Below, one piece after another: positions 49,072 to 61,100 of a stretch of DNA of 64,000 nucleotides. The stretch is from Lycocorax pyrrhopterus obiensis (lineage: Eukaryota > Chordata > Aves > Passeriformes > Paradisaeidae). A program made the translations under genes and the position numbers. Location: the NCBI GenBank assembly GCA_014706295.1, contig JACSVZ010000006.1, positions 31,657,629 through 31,721,628 on the forward strand, read 5' to 3'. The notes beneath the pieces are model-generated. The model was given only the letters and a program-made list of their open reading frames with translations. It made no database searches and was not told the DNA's origin. Position 1 is the first letter of the stretch. Each line of letters begins with the position of its first letter.

Positions 49072-50074
49072 AAAGGCAGTATAATTTTGGAAGTGATCCA
49101 TCAATTTACTGTCTGTAGAAGTGACACATGTTCAATATCTTCTCCTGGCTCAGGTCAGGCTGGACATGACCACACTGTAACTCTCTTAAGATTACTGGAA
49201 GCCCAGAATTAGTTACAGACCTGTCCTAATGAATGCAGCCATTCTTCTGAAAATAGAAATTTTGCTTTTCTGACCTTTTAGCAAAATCTATAACACACAA
49301 AGTTGTCTGTACTAAGTGCTAGGGTTTTTAAAATTAAACTCTTGATCCAGCCTCATAACCATGAGATTTTTAAAAAATAACCCCTTTGCTCAGAAAACAA
49401 AGTGTTTGCTATACAGCAAACACTGATCCCATAGTAAAGCAAGGCAAAGCATCACCCATGAGCCTAAAAGACACTTAAAATAAGAACTTAATTAATGAGT
49501 TTTTCTCTGAAACATCTTGAAGACTGAGGGACGTGTCTCCATAATTAATTTCTCTGGTATTCTGTATGAGTGTTTTCCACATAAAATTTCAATTTATTTC
49601 TGCATACAAAGTTCAGCTCAGATAGTGAAATATTTCTGCTTTCTATAAAAAGCATTATTTTCTTTTCTTTAATCTTTGTCGTGAAAACCAAAGCCTTGAG
49701 ATATCTGGTTTTTTAACCCTTGAATTTACTTCAAAAGATTATTCAGAACCTTATATGAATGAATCTATTGGGGCACTTTCATTCATTCTCAAACACACTT
49801 GAGTGCAAAGAAATGAATTGAATCTTCAGAATAGTTAACTTTACAAGGAAATAGGTTATGCCTGATTTTCTAATTTTGGAAACTGAATTAGTATGTAGAA
49901 ACAAAAGGTACTATGTTAAAATAAAAACCGAATCTACTAAGCCCCCATTAAACTTTTTCATAATGATGTTACTTTTTCTGGATTTGATTTAAAAAAAAAA
50001 TTATTTTTATTTCTTCTCAGGATTTTCTTCTAGAAAACAATTGCTTTGATATCACTACACTCTAGTTATTTTTT

Positions 50075-50087
50075 GGGGGGGGGGGGG
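50075..50087. repeat. G13 homopolymer
   Basis: Thirteen consecutive G in otherwise AT-rich DNA, preceded by a T run. It could form G-rich structure but is also a typical place for miscounted bases. Confidence 0.8.
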
Positions 50088-50713
50088 AGAATGAAAAGAC
50101 TAAAATAATAACATGCAGTAATAGCTGCTAATGGAAATTTCTACATGTGTTCCTTCAAAGGCTTGATTGTGTGCAATAATAATAAGCATGAGTAGTATAC
50201 AATACAGGATGTATTCATGGTGGTTTGATAATTCTGCTAGATTTCTGTCATTGGCTCTTTTGAGGATTCGTATTTCTTCTCATTTCTATGAAATTCAATA
50301 ATCTCAGTGAGCAAAGTTCTGTAGGGAGCCCTAAAAGATCACTGTATAATGATGTGTTCTCAGTGAATCATTTTATGTATGTACAATATGCTTATAAATT
50401 ATAAAATACTAATGCACTCATTTAATACTTTAAACCCTAATCCCAATACTCTATATTTGTACAATTAACTGAAATAGATGTGAGGGTGATTTGTAATTTG
50501 AAGCCATGTATTGCATTATTTTTGAACCTTAAGTCTTGAATGGACTGTAATCAAATTTACATCAACATCTAAATTTTTATTATGAACTAGAGGCAACAGT
50601 GATTTTGAATAATCTTCCCTATTTATAGAGACACAAATTAATTGCAGTCCCTACTTTTTCCCCCACATATAGCTAAGATTGTTTCTATCCTTGTATAGCC
50701 TATATTTGTTCTA

Positions 50714-51517
50714 CCTGGATCTTTTGGGAGACTTCAACTTGCCAGATGTCCACTGGAAATACAGCACAGCAGAGAGGAGGCAATCTAGAAGGTTCCTGGA
50801 GAGTGTAGAACTGCCTGACACAGCTGTTAAGTGACCCTACCAGTGGAGGTGCTCCACTAGTGGGTGCTGGATATGAGCCAGCTGAACATGAGCTAGCTGT
50901 GTGTCCAGGTGGCCATGGCCAATGATATCCTTGCCTGTATCAGCAACAGTGTGGCCACCAGGACTAGGAAAGGGATTGTCCCCCTGTACTCAGCACTGGC
51001 GAGGCTGCACCTTGAATCCAGTGTTTAGTTTTGGGCCACACACTGCAAGAAACACATGGAGGTGCTAGAGCCAGTCCAGAGAAGGACAACAGAGCTGCAG
51101 AAGGGCTGAGGTTACAAGTCTTATAGGAGAGGCTGAAGGAACTGGGATTGTTTAGTCTGGAGAAAAGAAGGCTCAGGGACAACTTCACTGCTCTGTACAA
51201 CTACTGAAAAGAAGTTGTAGGTGAAGTGGGGGTTGATCAGTTGTGCTGTGTCTGAAGTGAAAGGATGAGAGGAATTGGCATTAAGCTGTGCAGGGAAGGT
51301 TCAGATTACATATTAGAAAAAAGACCAAACCACTGATAGAGAGGTTGGGCATTGGAATAAGTTACTCAGGGAGGTGGTGGAGTCACCATCTCTGGAAGTA
51401 TTCAAGAGACATCTGGATGTGGCACTTGGGGATACAGTTTAGGGGTGCTGGGTTGATGATTGGAGTAGTTGATTTTGAAGATCTCTTCCAGCCTTGATGA
51501 TTCTGTGATTCTGTGAT
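50714..51517 (+). repeat. CR1 LINE with internal deletion (sense)
   Basis: The 5' part translates as LLGDFNLPDVHWKYSTAE, the conserved GDFN endonuclease motif of CR1 ORF2, followed by an RRQSRRFLESVE linker. By about 50,875 the sequence has jumped to the RT C-terminal region (complement-free CAGCTGAACATGAGC, CCCCTGTACTCAGCACTGGC, CTGGAGAAAAGAAGGCTCAG blocks). It then runs into the 3' UTR and the tail GATTCTGTGATTCTGTGAT. Most of the reverse transcriptase (all of the palm domain) is missing. Numerous stops interrupt the remainder. The deletion joins distant parts of the element, unlike the simple 5' truncation of the other copies. Confidence 0.9.
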
Positions 51518-51691
51518 CTGAGTGAGCAAAAATAGGCTAAAATGCACAGGATATTAATTACTCAAAAATAATAAAATTTTGTTATTATTAAAGGACATAG
51601 AAATTATATTTCTGCAGTTTATGGTAAAAATCACGATTGCAATACTAACTAATTGCATGAACACTTGTTTAACAACCATTTTACTGTTGAG

Positions 51692-52075
51692 ATATGCTAG
51701 AATCCAAGCGTGAGAGGCTGCATTTCACAGTGAACCTGGCTGCTCTCCTGCTTCACCTGTGGAGAGACTTTCCAAAATGCAGAGCATCTGGTGCAGAAGG
51801 GAAGTGGTGCAAGTCTCTCCCCATTGTCCTAGCAAAAATATATCCATTTCTCTGCTCATCTCTCCAAGCTGTCAAGGTGCTTCTGAAGGGCTGCACAGCA
51901 CTCTGGGTTATAAGCCACTCCTCCCAGCTTTGTGTTCACTCAACTTGCTGAGGAGGCATCTGCCCCTTCATTCAAATCATTGATGGATAAGCTAAACAAT
52001 ACTTGGTTTGCTCCTTTGTTACTGGTCCTGCTTTTTCCATCATCTCACTTTTATACCTCTACCGAAAATCTCATA
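51692..52075 (-). repeat. Probable old CR1-related remnant (antisense)
   Basis: The phrases CCCAGCTTTGTGT, AACTTGCTGAGGAGGCA and CATTGATGGATAAGCTAAACAA follow the order of a well-known antisense CR1 region in bird genomes, at lower identity. No tail is preserved. The overlapping frames of 74 and 85 codons at 51,694-51,983 are explained by this repeat. Confidence 0.45.
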
Positions 52076-55000
52076 TAACTAAGTACTTTTCTTATGCTGG
52101 AAGAATGGATGTGTTGGATGTGTTTGTTCATTTGTTTGACTTAGTAGTTTGGCATACATTTATAATTCCTTGCAGCCTTGCAAGAGACATTTTCAGGTAC
52201 TGTCTTTAGAATGAAAAGTTTAGCTACCGTTCTTCTCTCCCTTAAGTCTGAATAAGGTTATTTGTTACCTTTTTCTTCACTCTGCTTGCCACATTTTGTT
52301 AGTAAAGGCATTTGTGGGTGAGGTTTATCTCCCAGAAGAAAGAGGAAGTGACTCTCCCTCTGAAGCAGCTGAGCAGGGTCAATAAGAGCAAGCACCAGCC
52401 AACAGGAAGATCAGGTGCAGGAAGGCATCAAGAAGAGAGCTTGCAGTTACAGCAGGAGCTGAGATGGCTGAGAAGAACATCAAACACATCAGGCCTAAGA
52501 AATTAGAAGAGGACCACAGGAGACCATTAAAGTACAGAACTGACGGAAATCAGTCCTGGAAGAAAGGAGGTGCTTAGAAATACAAAAAAAAATGCAGGGA
52601 GAAACTGGTTTGTTTTTATTGTTCTTGGACTTACATGGTTTTCTTCATTGAGTTCACTGTAAGAAGGTTGATTGATCTGTTTTAAAACTCTGACCAGATC
52701 AACATCCTTCCGCACCAAACTTACAGGAAGAAAGCTTGTTAATAAAATATATCTAAAAATACTGTAAAGAACTGACACTGTCCTTTTCCAGATACTGGAA
52801 TTTATAAACAAAAAATCCACTTTGACTTTCCTAAAATATGAATTCGAGTCTATCAGGGAATGACTGTAATGCCAAGAAATTCTACTGTTGCCCGATAATG
52901 GTTTCAACTGACAGACACAATTTCAATAAAAGATTTAGAAGGTGATTTTTTATCTGTTACCAAAATAATTAACTTCTGATTCATGAACTGACCAGTTTTA
53001 CACAGCATGAATGAAGGTTGTTAGTCTTGAGTGAAGACTTTTCAGAACTTTAGGGGAAGCTCTTCTGGTATTAGTTTAAAAAATACATTAATGTACTAAA
53101 GCAGATGTTTTTGTGCTTGTACATGGAAACAGCTGAAGTGGTTCTCTGAGGAGCTTGAGCTACCTTTCAAAAATTTTGAACAAATCTTTTCACCTACAAA
53201 GCTAAATACCAATCTTTCTGAGACTAAAGAAAATCTAGGAGGTTTTAGACGAGATGTGAAAGATGCTTTCCCCTCTCCACCATTTTTTTTAGCATTCAGT
53301 CACCTGTAGAACATTTTACAAAGATATTGTTTAAAAAATGAGATTATTATTCCCTAATAGAACAAAGTAAAGAAATGCAAAGCTACTGTTCAGTGCTGTC
53401 TGAAGCTAAGGCTTCCTTACCACTCATTCTTCTTCACAATAAACTTCATGTCAGGTTTTGTAACACAAGATAAGTACATGGCATCTTTGACATATACTGA
53501 TAGTACAGAACCTCTACTTTTTGGCATCCTTTCAACATAGAAATACTTTTTATTAATATTCATTGAGATAGTTATCCTACATTTCTTTGAGTTTCTTATT
53601 TTTAGTTCCATAAGTAGTAGTGTTGACTTCTGGTTTGCTAAATTTTGTTAAATAATGAAGTGTGTTGGCACACAAAAAGCTTGTGCCTAAAAAAAGATGA
53701 AGAACTGAGCAGTAAGGTTCAGAGGGAGAACTGGAAATGTTTTTACTGAATATTTAAAAGGATACTATCTTTAGCTGTCTATATATAGCTTTTCAGCTTG
53801 CTTAAAAGCTTTTTTTTCTTTTTTTTAATGTTCTTGCTAACATTTAAACAAAGATAGAAAGGAGTATAAGAGAAAAAAAGAGGCATTAAAAAAGGAAAGG
53901 AGCTCCATAGCCAAGATACTATATCCATATCATTATGAGATTAAGATTATAATGGTGGTATAGTTTTCCAGATTTATTTTATTTTCACACAGTGAAAGGA
54001 TTCACATTTTTACACTGGAGGTATTGAACTTAATTTTACAAATTGTGTTTGGTTTCTCAAAGTGCACAGTTAGGATAGTTCTGAGTCATAACAAAAATCA
54101 ATAGGTACACATAATTCAGATGAGCTATCATAACACAGCTTTTAAATGCACCCACACTGAAATTACTATAATACAAAATTCAATACTTTTGACTGCAAAT
54201 GTAGGTTTCAGCAGTTTTGTATCATTGGACTGGACAGTCTTGTGCAACACATTAAGTAAGAACACTGAGTGATAAGTTCTGAAGACACATGTAGGTACTG
54301 AATGTCAACACCATTTATATATTTATTTCGTATTAGCTAGTGCCATCAACTCATAATTTTTTGACTACATTCACTGATAAACAAGCAGTTTAGTCTTAAA
54401 CAATTTAAAAAAATGCTTTCTGAGAAATTGTTCACCACTCTTCATGAAAGTATAACCTAGAGAACAGGCAAATAACTAAAACAACATGGAGAGGAATAAT
54501 AATTCAATAATACAGTTATGAGATATATTCAATACAACGACCCACTTTTTTGCTCACTTACACTACTCAACTTGTCAGTGGAGTTAGCTGAATCATTATT
54601 TTAGCCAGCTTTTCCTTTTCAAAAGCCTTCTTCTAAGGATTCAGTGGTTTGGCAAATTCATCTGTATGCTGAATTATGTGTCTCCATGTAAGGGAGCTCT
54701 CAATAGAGAACTTCATTTAATACTGTTAAGATAAAAGGCAGAAATCTAAACCCCATTTTATTTCTAATAAGCATTAAATGTAAAAGTCATGTATTTTCTA
54801 ATTAAATAATCAAGAGGATATTGAAAAAAATTGGACTTCTATATCAGTAGTTGCTAAAGAAAAGAAAAATCCTTCAAGTTGACCTCACTTATGTAAGGTA
54901 CAAGCTGGAACCACATGAAATCCTCTATGATGTCAAAGGGCAATCATACCTCACTATTTCTCTAACTAGTTTTCTCTGAAGTAATTACTGCTTGAATAGA

Positions 55001-58000
55001 AAATTTTATTCTGTGCTGTATGAAAAAATCCATCATGCAGAGAAAAAAAAAAATAAAGCCAAAGAAACAAGCAACAGATGAGGTCTCCTTACTGTGACTT
55101 CTAGAGAGCTGGTCAACCCAGAGCCAACTTCTGTGAAAGTTTTATCATTCAGACCAATAGCAAAAAATAGATCATTCAGTTAAAATTTAAGTGGAGATAT
55201 ATTACTTACCTACGAGTATAATAGTGTATCCAGTTGCAGAATAACCAGGTGATGTACGCGAGCATCAGGACTTTTCGTATCATTGTATACTGTAAAGGTA
55301 TTGGCATGAGTTTAGGATTGCTTCATCTTTTTGCCTGCAGTGAAGTCACAGTGTCTAATTCAGGCTGTCTAGAAGAAATACTGAAAAAAGTTCACATCTT
55401 TATTTGTTTGAAGAACTACAGGAAAAATGACTTGAGACTATTTTTTAAAGTTCTGTAAAATCTATAGCCAGCTTGTCCCTGCTGTTTTGTCTATTCTGAC
55501 AGTTGCTTTTGTAATGGAGAAACTAAATTGTACAAAGATAAGAATCCCAGGGAGCCTTAGAATAAATGAAAATATTTTGATGGTCATTCAAATGTCATAA
55601 GTGTTAAACTTCATCTTAAATTCTTTATAGACTGTTGCTACTAGCAATGAGGATAACATTAGAAAACTGAGAATTTTATTTTTTCACATCTATTTTAGTT
55701 GTGTTAGAGGACTAGAATTTAGATCTTTAGGTAAAAAAAAAAAAACAAAAATAAAGACAGGCGGTTTAGGTGCAGATAAAGAGTATATTTCCTGCAACTT
55801 TTTTGATACAAATTAAAATACAGATTTTACTTAAGGCAGTGTTTCATTCTTTCACTTCTAGTACAAAGTTCCAACTGTAGGTTTATTTGGCAACGTATTT
55901 TAAAGTCACACCTAATATAAGCAAACAAACCTTGTTTCTGAGTCAATTATACTTTACAGGAGCTAAAATATTATGATCAATGAATCTGGGCAATAATGAA
56001 TAAACTACCTTCTTCCTTAATTTCTTATAAATCTATCCTATATCTAAATCCATTTTATTTTGAATAATACAAGGGGCAAAAATGTACTCCTCTAAGCTTT
56101 TGACACATTTAAATTGCCAAGGCTATAATTTTATTTGCTTGCTGCAACAATCCAGAATATCTGCTCTAAGAAAGTTGTCTGAAACCTAAACTGTTGTTTT
56201 GTCATATTTTGAATTTGCCTGACACTCAGTGTAACCAGTTTAGGTTTAATTTGTGTTTCTTACCATATTTTTACCCCATTGTGGATGGTGCAGAACCCCG
56301 CAGTTGGTGTGGGTACCCATCAAATAACAAAAGAATGTGTTAAGTAAAGGATTCTCCTGGCAGGCTGTGGACATACAAAAACAACAGAAAAAGGAGGATA
56401 ATATAGGTGTCTCACTGTGGGCTGGAAGAGTGTATTTTGGTCCAATAGCTGGAGCATATGTCACAAGGTTTTTAAATCTTTTTACCAAAGAAAGGAACTA
56501 CACATCTTGGGGTCTTCGCTCTCTTTTAATCCAGAGTTGTTTTCCCATACCCTGTTTCCTTGAGCCGATTGTCCATCACAGAGAAGGAAAAGACAAACAG
56601 TAGAGGAGATGGGTACTAAGATCCTTCACCTTGCTGCCATGCATATGGAAGTTCCACTTACTTGCCCATCTTTCAGTTTCCAGTGGTAATGCATTTCTGA
56701 TGGTGTAGAAGAGCAAGAATTCTTGGTACCATCAGTTACTTTCATAAACAAACCCCACTAATACTGCAATTAAAATAGCACTTATTCTGGTGAGTTCCCC
56801 ATGATACTTGATACCATTTCACTTGCTCCACTCTGGTGGGAGACCATTCAACTTGGCTTTTGCCGTAGCACAATAGAGAAAATGAAGACCTGAAATGAAG
56901 GGAGGACGAATTGAAGTCTCCTGGGTCTGTGATAATGACACAGCGGAATACACTCTAAAAATTACCAAACTGATAAGGTGGGAATGAGTATGATAATCAT
57001 CTTCTCACCTTTTCTAAGAAACTTGGGGCGACAAAGAAGAGAGGAGAAGAGGGGAAAACATGGGGGGGAAAAGGCTTCTGTCAGAAACAAAAGATTTTGG
57101 GTTGTAAGTCAGTGAGCAGAGAAAAAACATGGCGAGGGAATAAGTATGAAAAGGAAAAAAAGGAAGAATAGAGAAACAGAGAATGGATAGAGGAGCGGAA
57201 ACACACGTGTAACTATATATAATTGATCTTTTCTATAATGCTACTTTCCACTTTCTTGGCAGCTGTCTTACCACTGCTGATTTTAAGAGAAAGAACTGGG
57301 AAGACTATTTTATGAACTCATTTAACTAGCTTTGCTGTCTACTGAGAACTCTAGTTAACTATGGGATTGGCTTAATGACCAGCTATACAGTTATTCGCCA
57401 TAACAGAAAGTAAATGGAACATTTTGTCCTTTTGAGAGTTTTTTAACTTCTTTTTCATCCCATGAATAATTCTGGACAAATTCAGCCACAAAATCCTGTT
57501 ACATAAAAGTGTGACTTTCAAAGAGATTCAGGAAAGTGATTTTGTGTTTGCAATGTTTTATCCAGTATAGAAGCCTTTCCTGTCAGGCTCTCCTGTCAGT
57601 TATGTGGTTGCAATTTCACTCTCCTGTTTTCTCCTACTTGTTTTCTCAAAATACATATTAGAATTTGGAAGGGAATAGACTGCATCTTCACATTTTCTAG
57701 CATCAGTCCTGACAGATCTGTGAGATTTTGTACAGACACAAAACATAATTATATTTCATAAGCATCCATCTCTGCCTTTTCCTACTTCCAAACTGTATTA
57801 TTATTTTTATTTATCTGAGCTCTGATATTACTGTGAACAGTATCATTTTTGTCTTTCCATATATTTCCAGTCTCTAGTGCAAATACAGTTGAAGGGGGGA
57901 AAGTACGCTTACACTGATTTTACTGTGATGCAGTTCAGTAGCGTGATCCTCTGACATCAGCAGTATTGTTATTCTAATCAGTTTCATACAGCTTGCTGAA

Positions 58001-58069
58001 CCTCAGTGTTCTGTAACATCTAGGCAATACCTTGTTGGAGAACAGGCTGTCCACAGGATTTTTTTCCTC
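52076..58069. other. Intron 1, nothing recognised
   Basis: AT-rich DNA. A 126-codon minus-strand frame at 52527-52907 and an 88-codon plus-strand frame at 56337-56603 show no family features. A CACGTG at 57204-57209 is isolated. Confidence 0.45.
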
Positions 58070-58140
58070 CCAAATGAATCATAGAAATTAGAGATAGAAA
58101 AGATCAAGTCAGAAGTGGTAATATAATTCCCTTCTGTAAA
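58070..58140 (-). repeat. Possible ancient CR1-like 3' end (antisense)
   Basis: AATGAATCATAGAAATTAG, then AGATAGAAAAGATCAAGTC, follows the pattern of old amniote CR1-type 3' ends (AATCATAGAA...GGAAAAGACC...). Identity is low and only about 70 bp can be followed. Confidence 0.4.
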
Positions 58141-61100
58141 AGTGGATAAGTTATTCAGGCAAATCTATTTGATCTCTGAAATATTGTCATCATGATAGAA
58201 GAAGCTGATGTTCAAAGGGGATAGGTGTTCTGACCTTGAAAACACACCCACCCAGTGAACTGTAGAAAGAACAGGCCAGGCAGATACCAGAGCCAAAACC
58301 AGGGTCACAGAACTTGAGATATCCACCACTGTCTCCCTGCCTTGGTCTCTAACTTTCACCAGCAAGACAGCAGGATTTGTTGATTCACTTCAATGTCATT
58401 ACAAGCCTTCTCGATATTTTATGTTATGTCTTAGTTCACTCTTGGCTGGGCAACAAGAGTCACTTTTATCTTTTATTTCTATGTTTTAAAACTATAAAGC
58501 CCTGTGAGAGTGCCAATTTAATACAATCTTGTTACCAAGGTAAATATGTATTAGCTGCGATAAAATTTTAGACATTTCTGTAAAAGAACAGAAGTCTTGT
58601 TCGATTTGCTGCTGCTTCTAAAGCAAAATATCTTAGACATGAACCTACTATGTAAAATCTCAGAGCAAAATATTTCATGCCACTGCATAATGTAACAGAA
58701 AGATGAGAGTATCCTGAGGTGCACTGTAGCTCTGAGAGCTATTTAAAGTACTTTTTAAAATGGCATTTCTTAAAAGTTGTTAAAAAAGACCCAAACCCTG
58801 ACCACTTTTAGATTTTTTTAAGTTCAGTTTCACAAAAGATCTTCAGTCCAATGTCTAGTCCTATGTTAGGTGCCTAAATGAGCAATGGTTGTCTAGGCCT
58901 TTTCCTTAGTGCTGCTTTCCTCAGGTGCTTTATATTTCATGTCAGGTAAATTCATCCACTAGACAGTGCTACCCTTCTTGGCATAACCAGACATACCTCA
59001 GTCTTATCAGTACTGAGATACTCGATATCCCATGCACCTCCTAAATCTGCTGCGTAGTACGAACTAATTATGCCTCTCATGTGAGAGGTCCAATATAAGA
59101 GATATTTTCAAAGCAGCCCTGGCATATCATAAAGAACTGCCAGAGGCAAGGAACATCCCCAAGTCTGTAGCACTCATCCAGCATATGGATTCAATTCCCT
59201 TCTGTGCCTGACAGCAAACTCCACTTTCCTCTCATGACTGAACCACCAAAAATAGCACTGACAAATATTTTTAGACTGTAAGAAGGAGAGCAGTAGCTTT
59301 CTCATGCACATGTGTACCATGGGACTGCAGAAAAAGATGGTAGGTGATAAAACCACAGAAAATGGTATGTTGTTTGGGATATCTGTAAAACTACTCAATC
59401 TCATCTGCATACTCTTTGGCTACAGTCGACTTGGACCTGATACCCAACCATTCCTTTGTTCTGAATACTACATAATTTGTCATTGCCGTTTTCTGCTAAT
59501 TACTCTTTCATGCATCTGATTTTCTTGGCCAGAAGATGGCATAGGCATTTCAAATTTAATTGTTGCTGCAGCTTCACCAGGAGATTCTGTGTGATGATTA
59601 ATCTAAATACAGTATAGCATTTTCTTTTCTGAATGCATCAGTAATCTTTCATTTATGCTGTGCTGATTATGTAAATTTTTCTTCAACTTTCAGCACAGTG
59701 AAACAAAACATTACAATATGGATTAGTCTGATAGCTCTTTAACAAATCTATTCTTCAACATCTCTCTAATATACTGTTATGTAGTTCTCCAGCTGTCCAG
59801 ACCTGTAAGATTCAGGACCCTGAATTTCTATTAACTGTAGTTAACTGTTGAGGTTACTTAGGTCATTTCAGTATCTGAACTTACCTGACACTAAGTATTT
59901 CTACTTTAGTAAAACTGTAAATGAGTTTAAACCTCAAATATTTAATAGTCTCTTCAGTGCTAACAAGCTGCCTGCCTATCATCATTACTTCTATAAGCAG
60001 TGGCAATGTCTTTAATTGCCCTATTGGTTTCATTAGTGTCCCAACTAGATGATAGAAGGTCTGAAAGTCCCTTTTATGATGAGACAGATGTGTACATTTG
60101 AATGAGGTTTTATGAAAATGATGAAGTAATGCAAGGTCTTTTCTCAGCTTAAAAGGAAAGAGAAAGGTTTTCTTACATATGCTTAAAGTTAAAAAGTTGA
60201 CTATGGGCTTTAAACCATTCACATTTCCCTGCATCACCACCTGCAGCATCAGGGTTAACTTGCTAATGAGAACCAAAACCAAGAATCCCATCATGCTGTT
60301 CAAGTTTAACATGCACGTGGATTTCTTGATTCAGGACAGGTTTATAAATAGTGCCTTTAGTTTAAAAATAGACTTTTCAGATCTAGGGGAGTTGATATTA
60401 TGATCTGTAAAGTGAATGAAGCTCCCAGGAGTAACTAGAGCTTATGTAATATTTATTCCTAAATTTTTGCTCAGCTGTTTTGTGCCATTTTGATGCTGAG
60501 CTGCAAGGACTGTTAGTTTCTTAGACATTTCAAATCTTTCTTCGGTGAAGCTGGGACTGCATGCATGCTAGGTAACCTTACTTGACTTTGGGATTTTGCC
60601 TAAGAAGCAATGGTCATTGTCCCCACTTACAACTATTTTAACTTAGCAATTTTTGTTGTGCATGACCTCTGAGGAAACCCAAACTGCGCTGCTAGGTACA
60701 GCAACATTCCAATATTAATTTAATGCTAGAAAAATTATGAAATTATCTTTTTCTTGAAACAGTCTGACTGATTAATCTCCCAGGTAGAAGAAACACTGAG
60801 TAGAGCTAAGATCTGTCTCTGCATACATGTACAAGAAAATTTTATTAAATTTGTATTAGGTACTCACAAAAACATCTTTCACTCCTTGATTTTGTAGTTG
60901 TTTATGATGTTTTACGAGTGAAATATTGGTGCTAATGGAACAACATTCAGGGCAAAAATGTTCATGGAATATGAAACAAATCTAGCTTTAATATTTGTCA
61001 TTGGGACACCATTTTATGCATGGAAACATCATTAAATAAGCAGAGGCCTGACAAAATGCCTCTCTAAGGAAGAAGTTCATCTCTCTGATGCTGTACCCAG

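Larger units (their letters stand above)
46118..50713. other. Intron 1, AT-rich segment
   Basis: AT-rich DNA without recognised exons, RNA genes or transposon ends, apart from the two simple repeats listed at 49056 and 50075. Open frames stay below 80 codons. Confidence 0.45.

Noticed and set aside
59881..60312. 143-codon minus-strand frame
   Set aside because: It has no recognisable domain, repeat or splice context, and frames of this length arise by chance in 64 kb.
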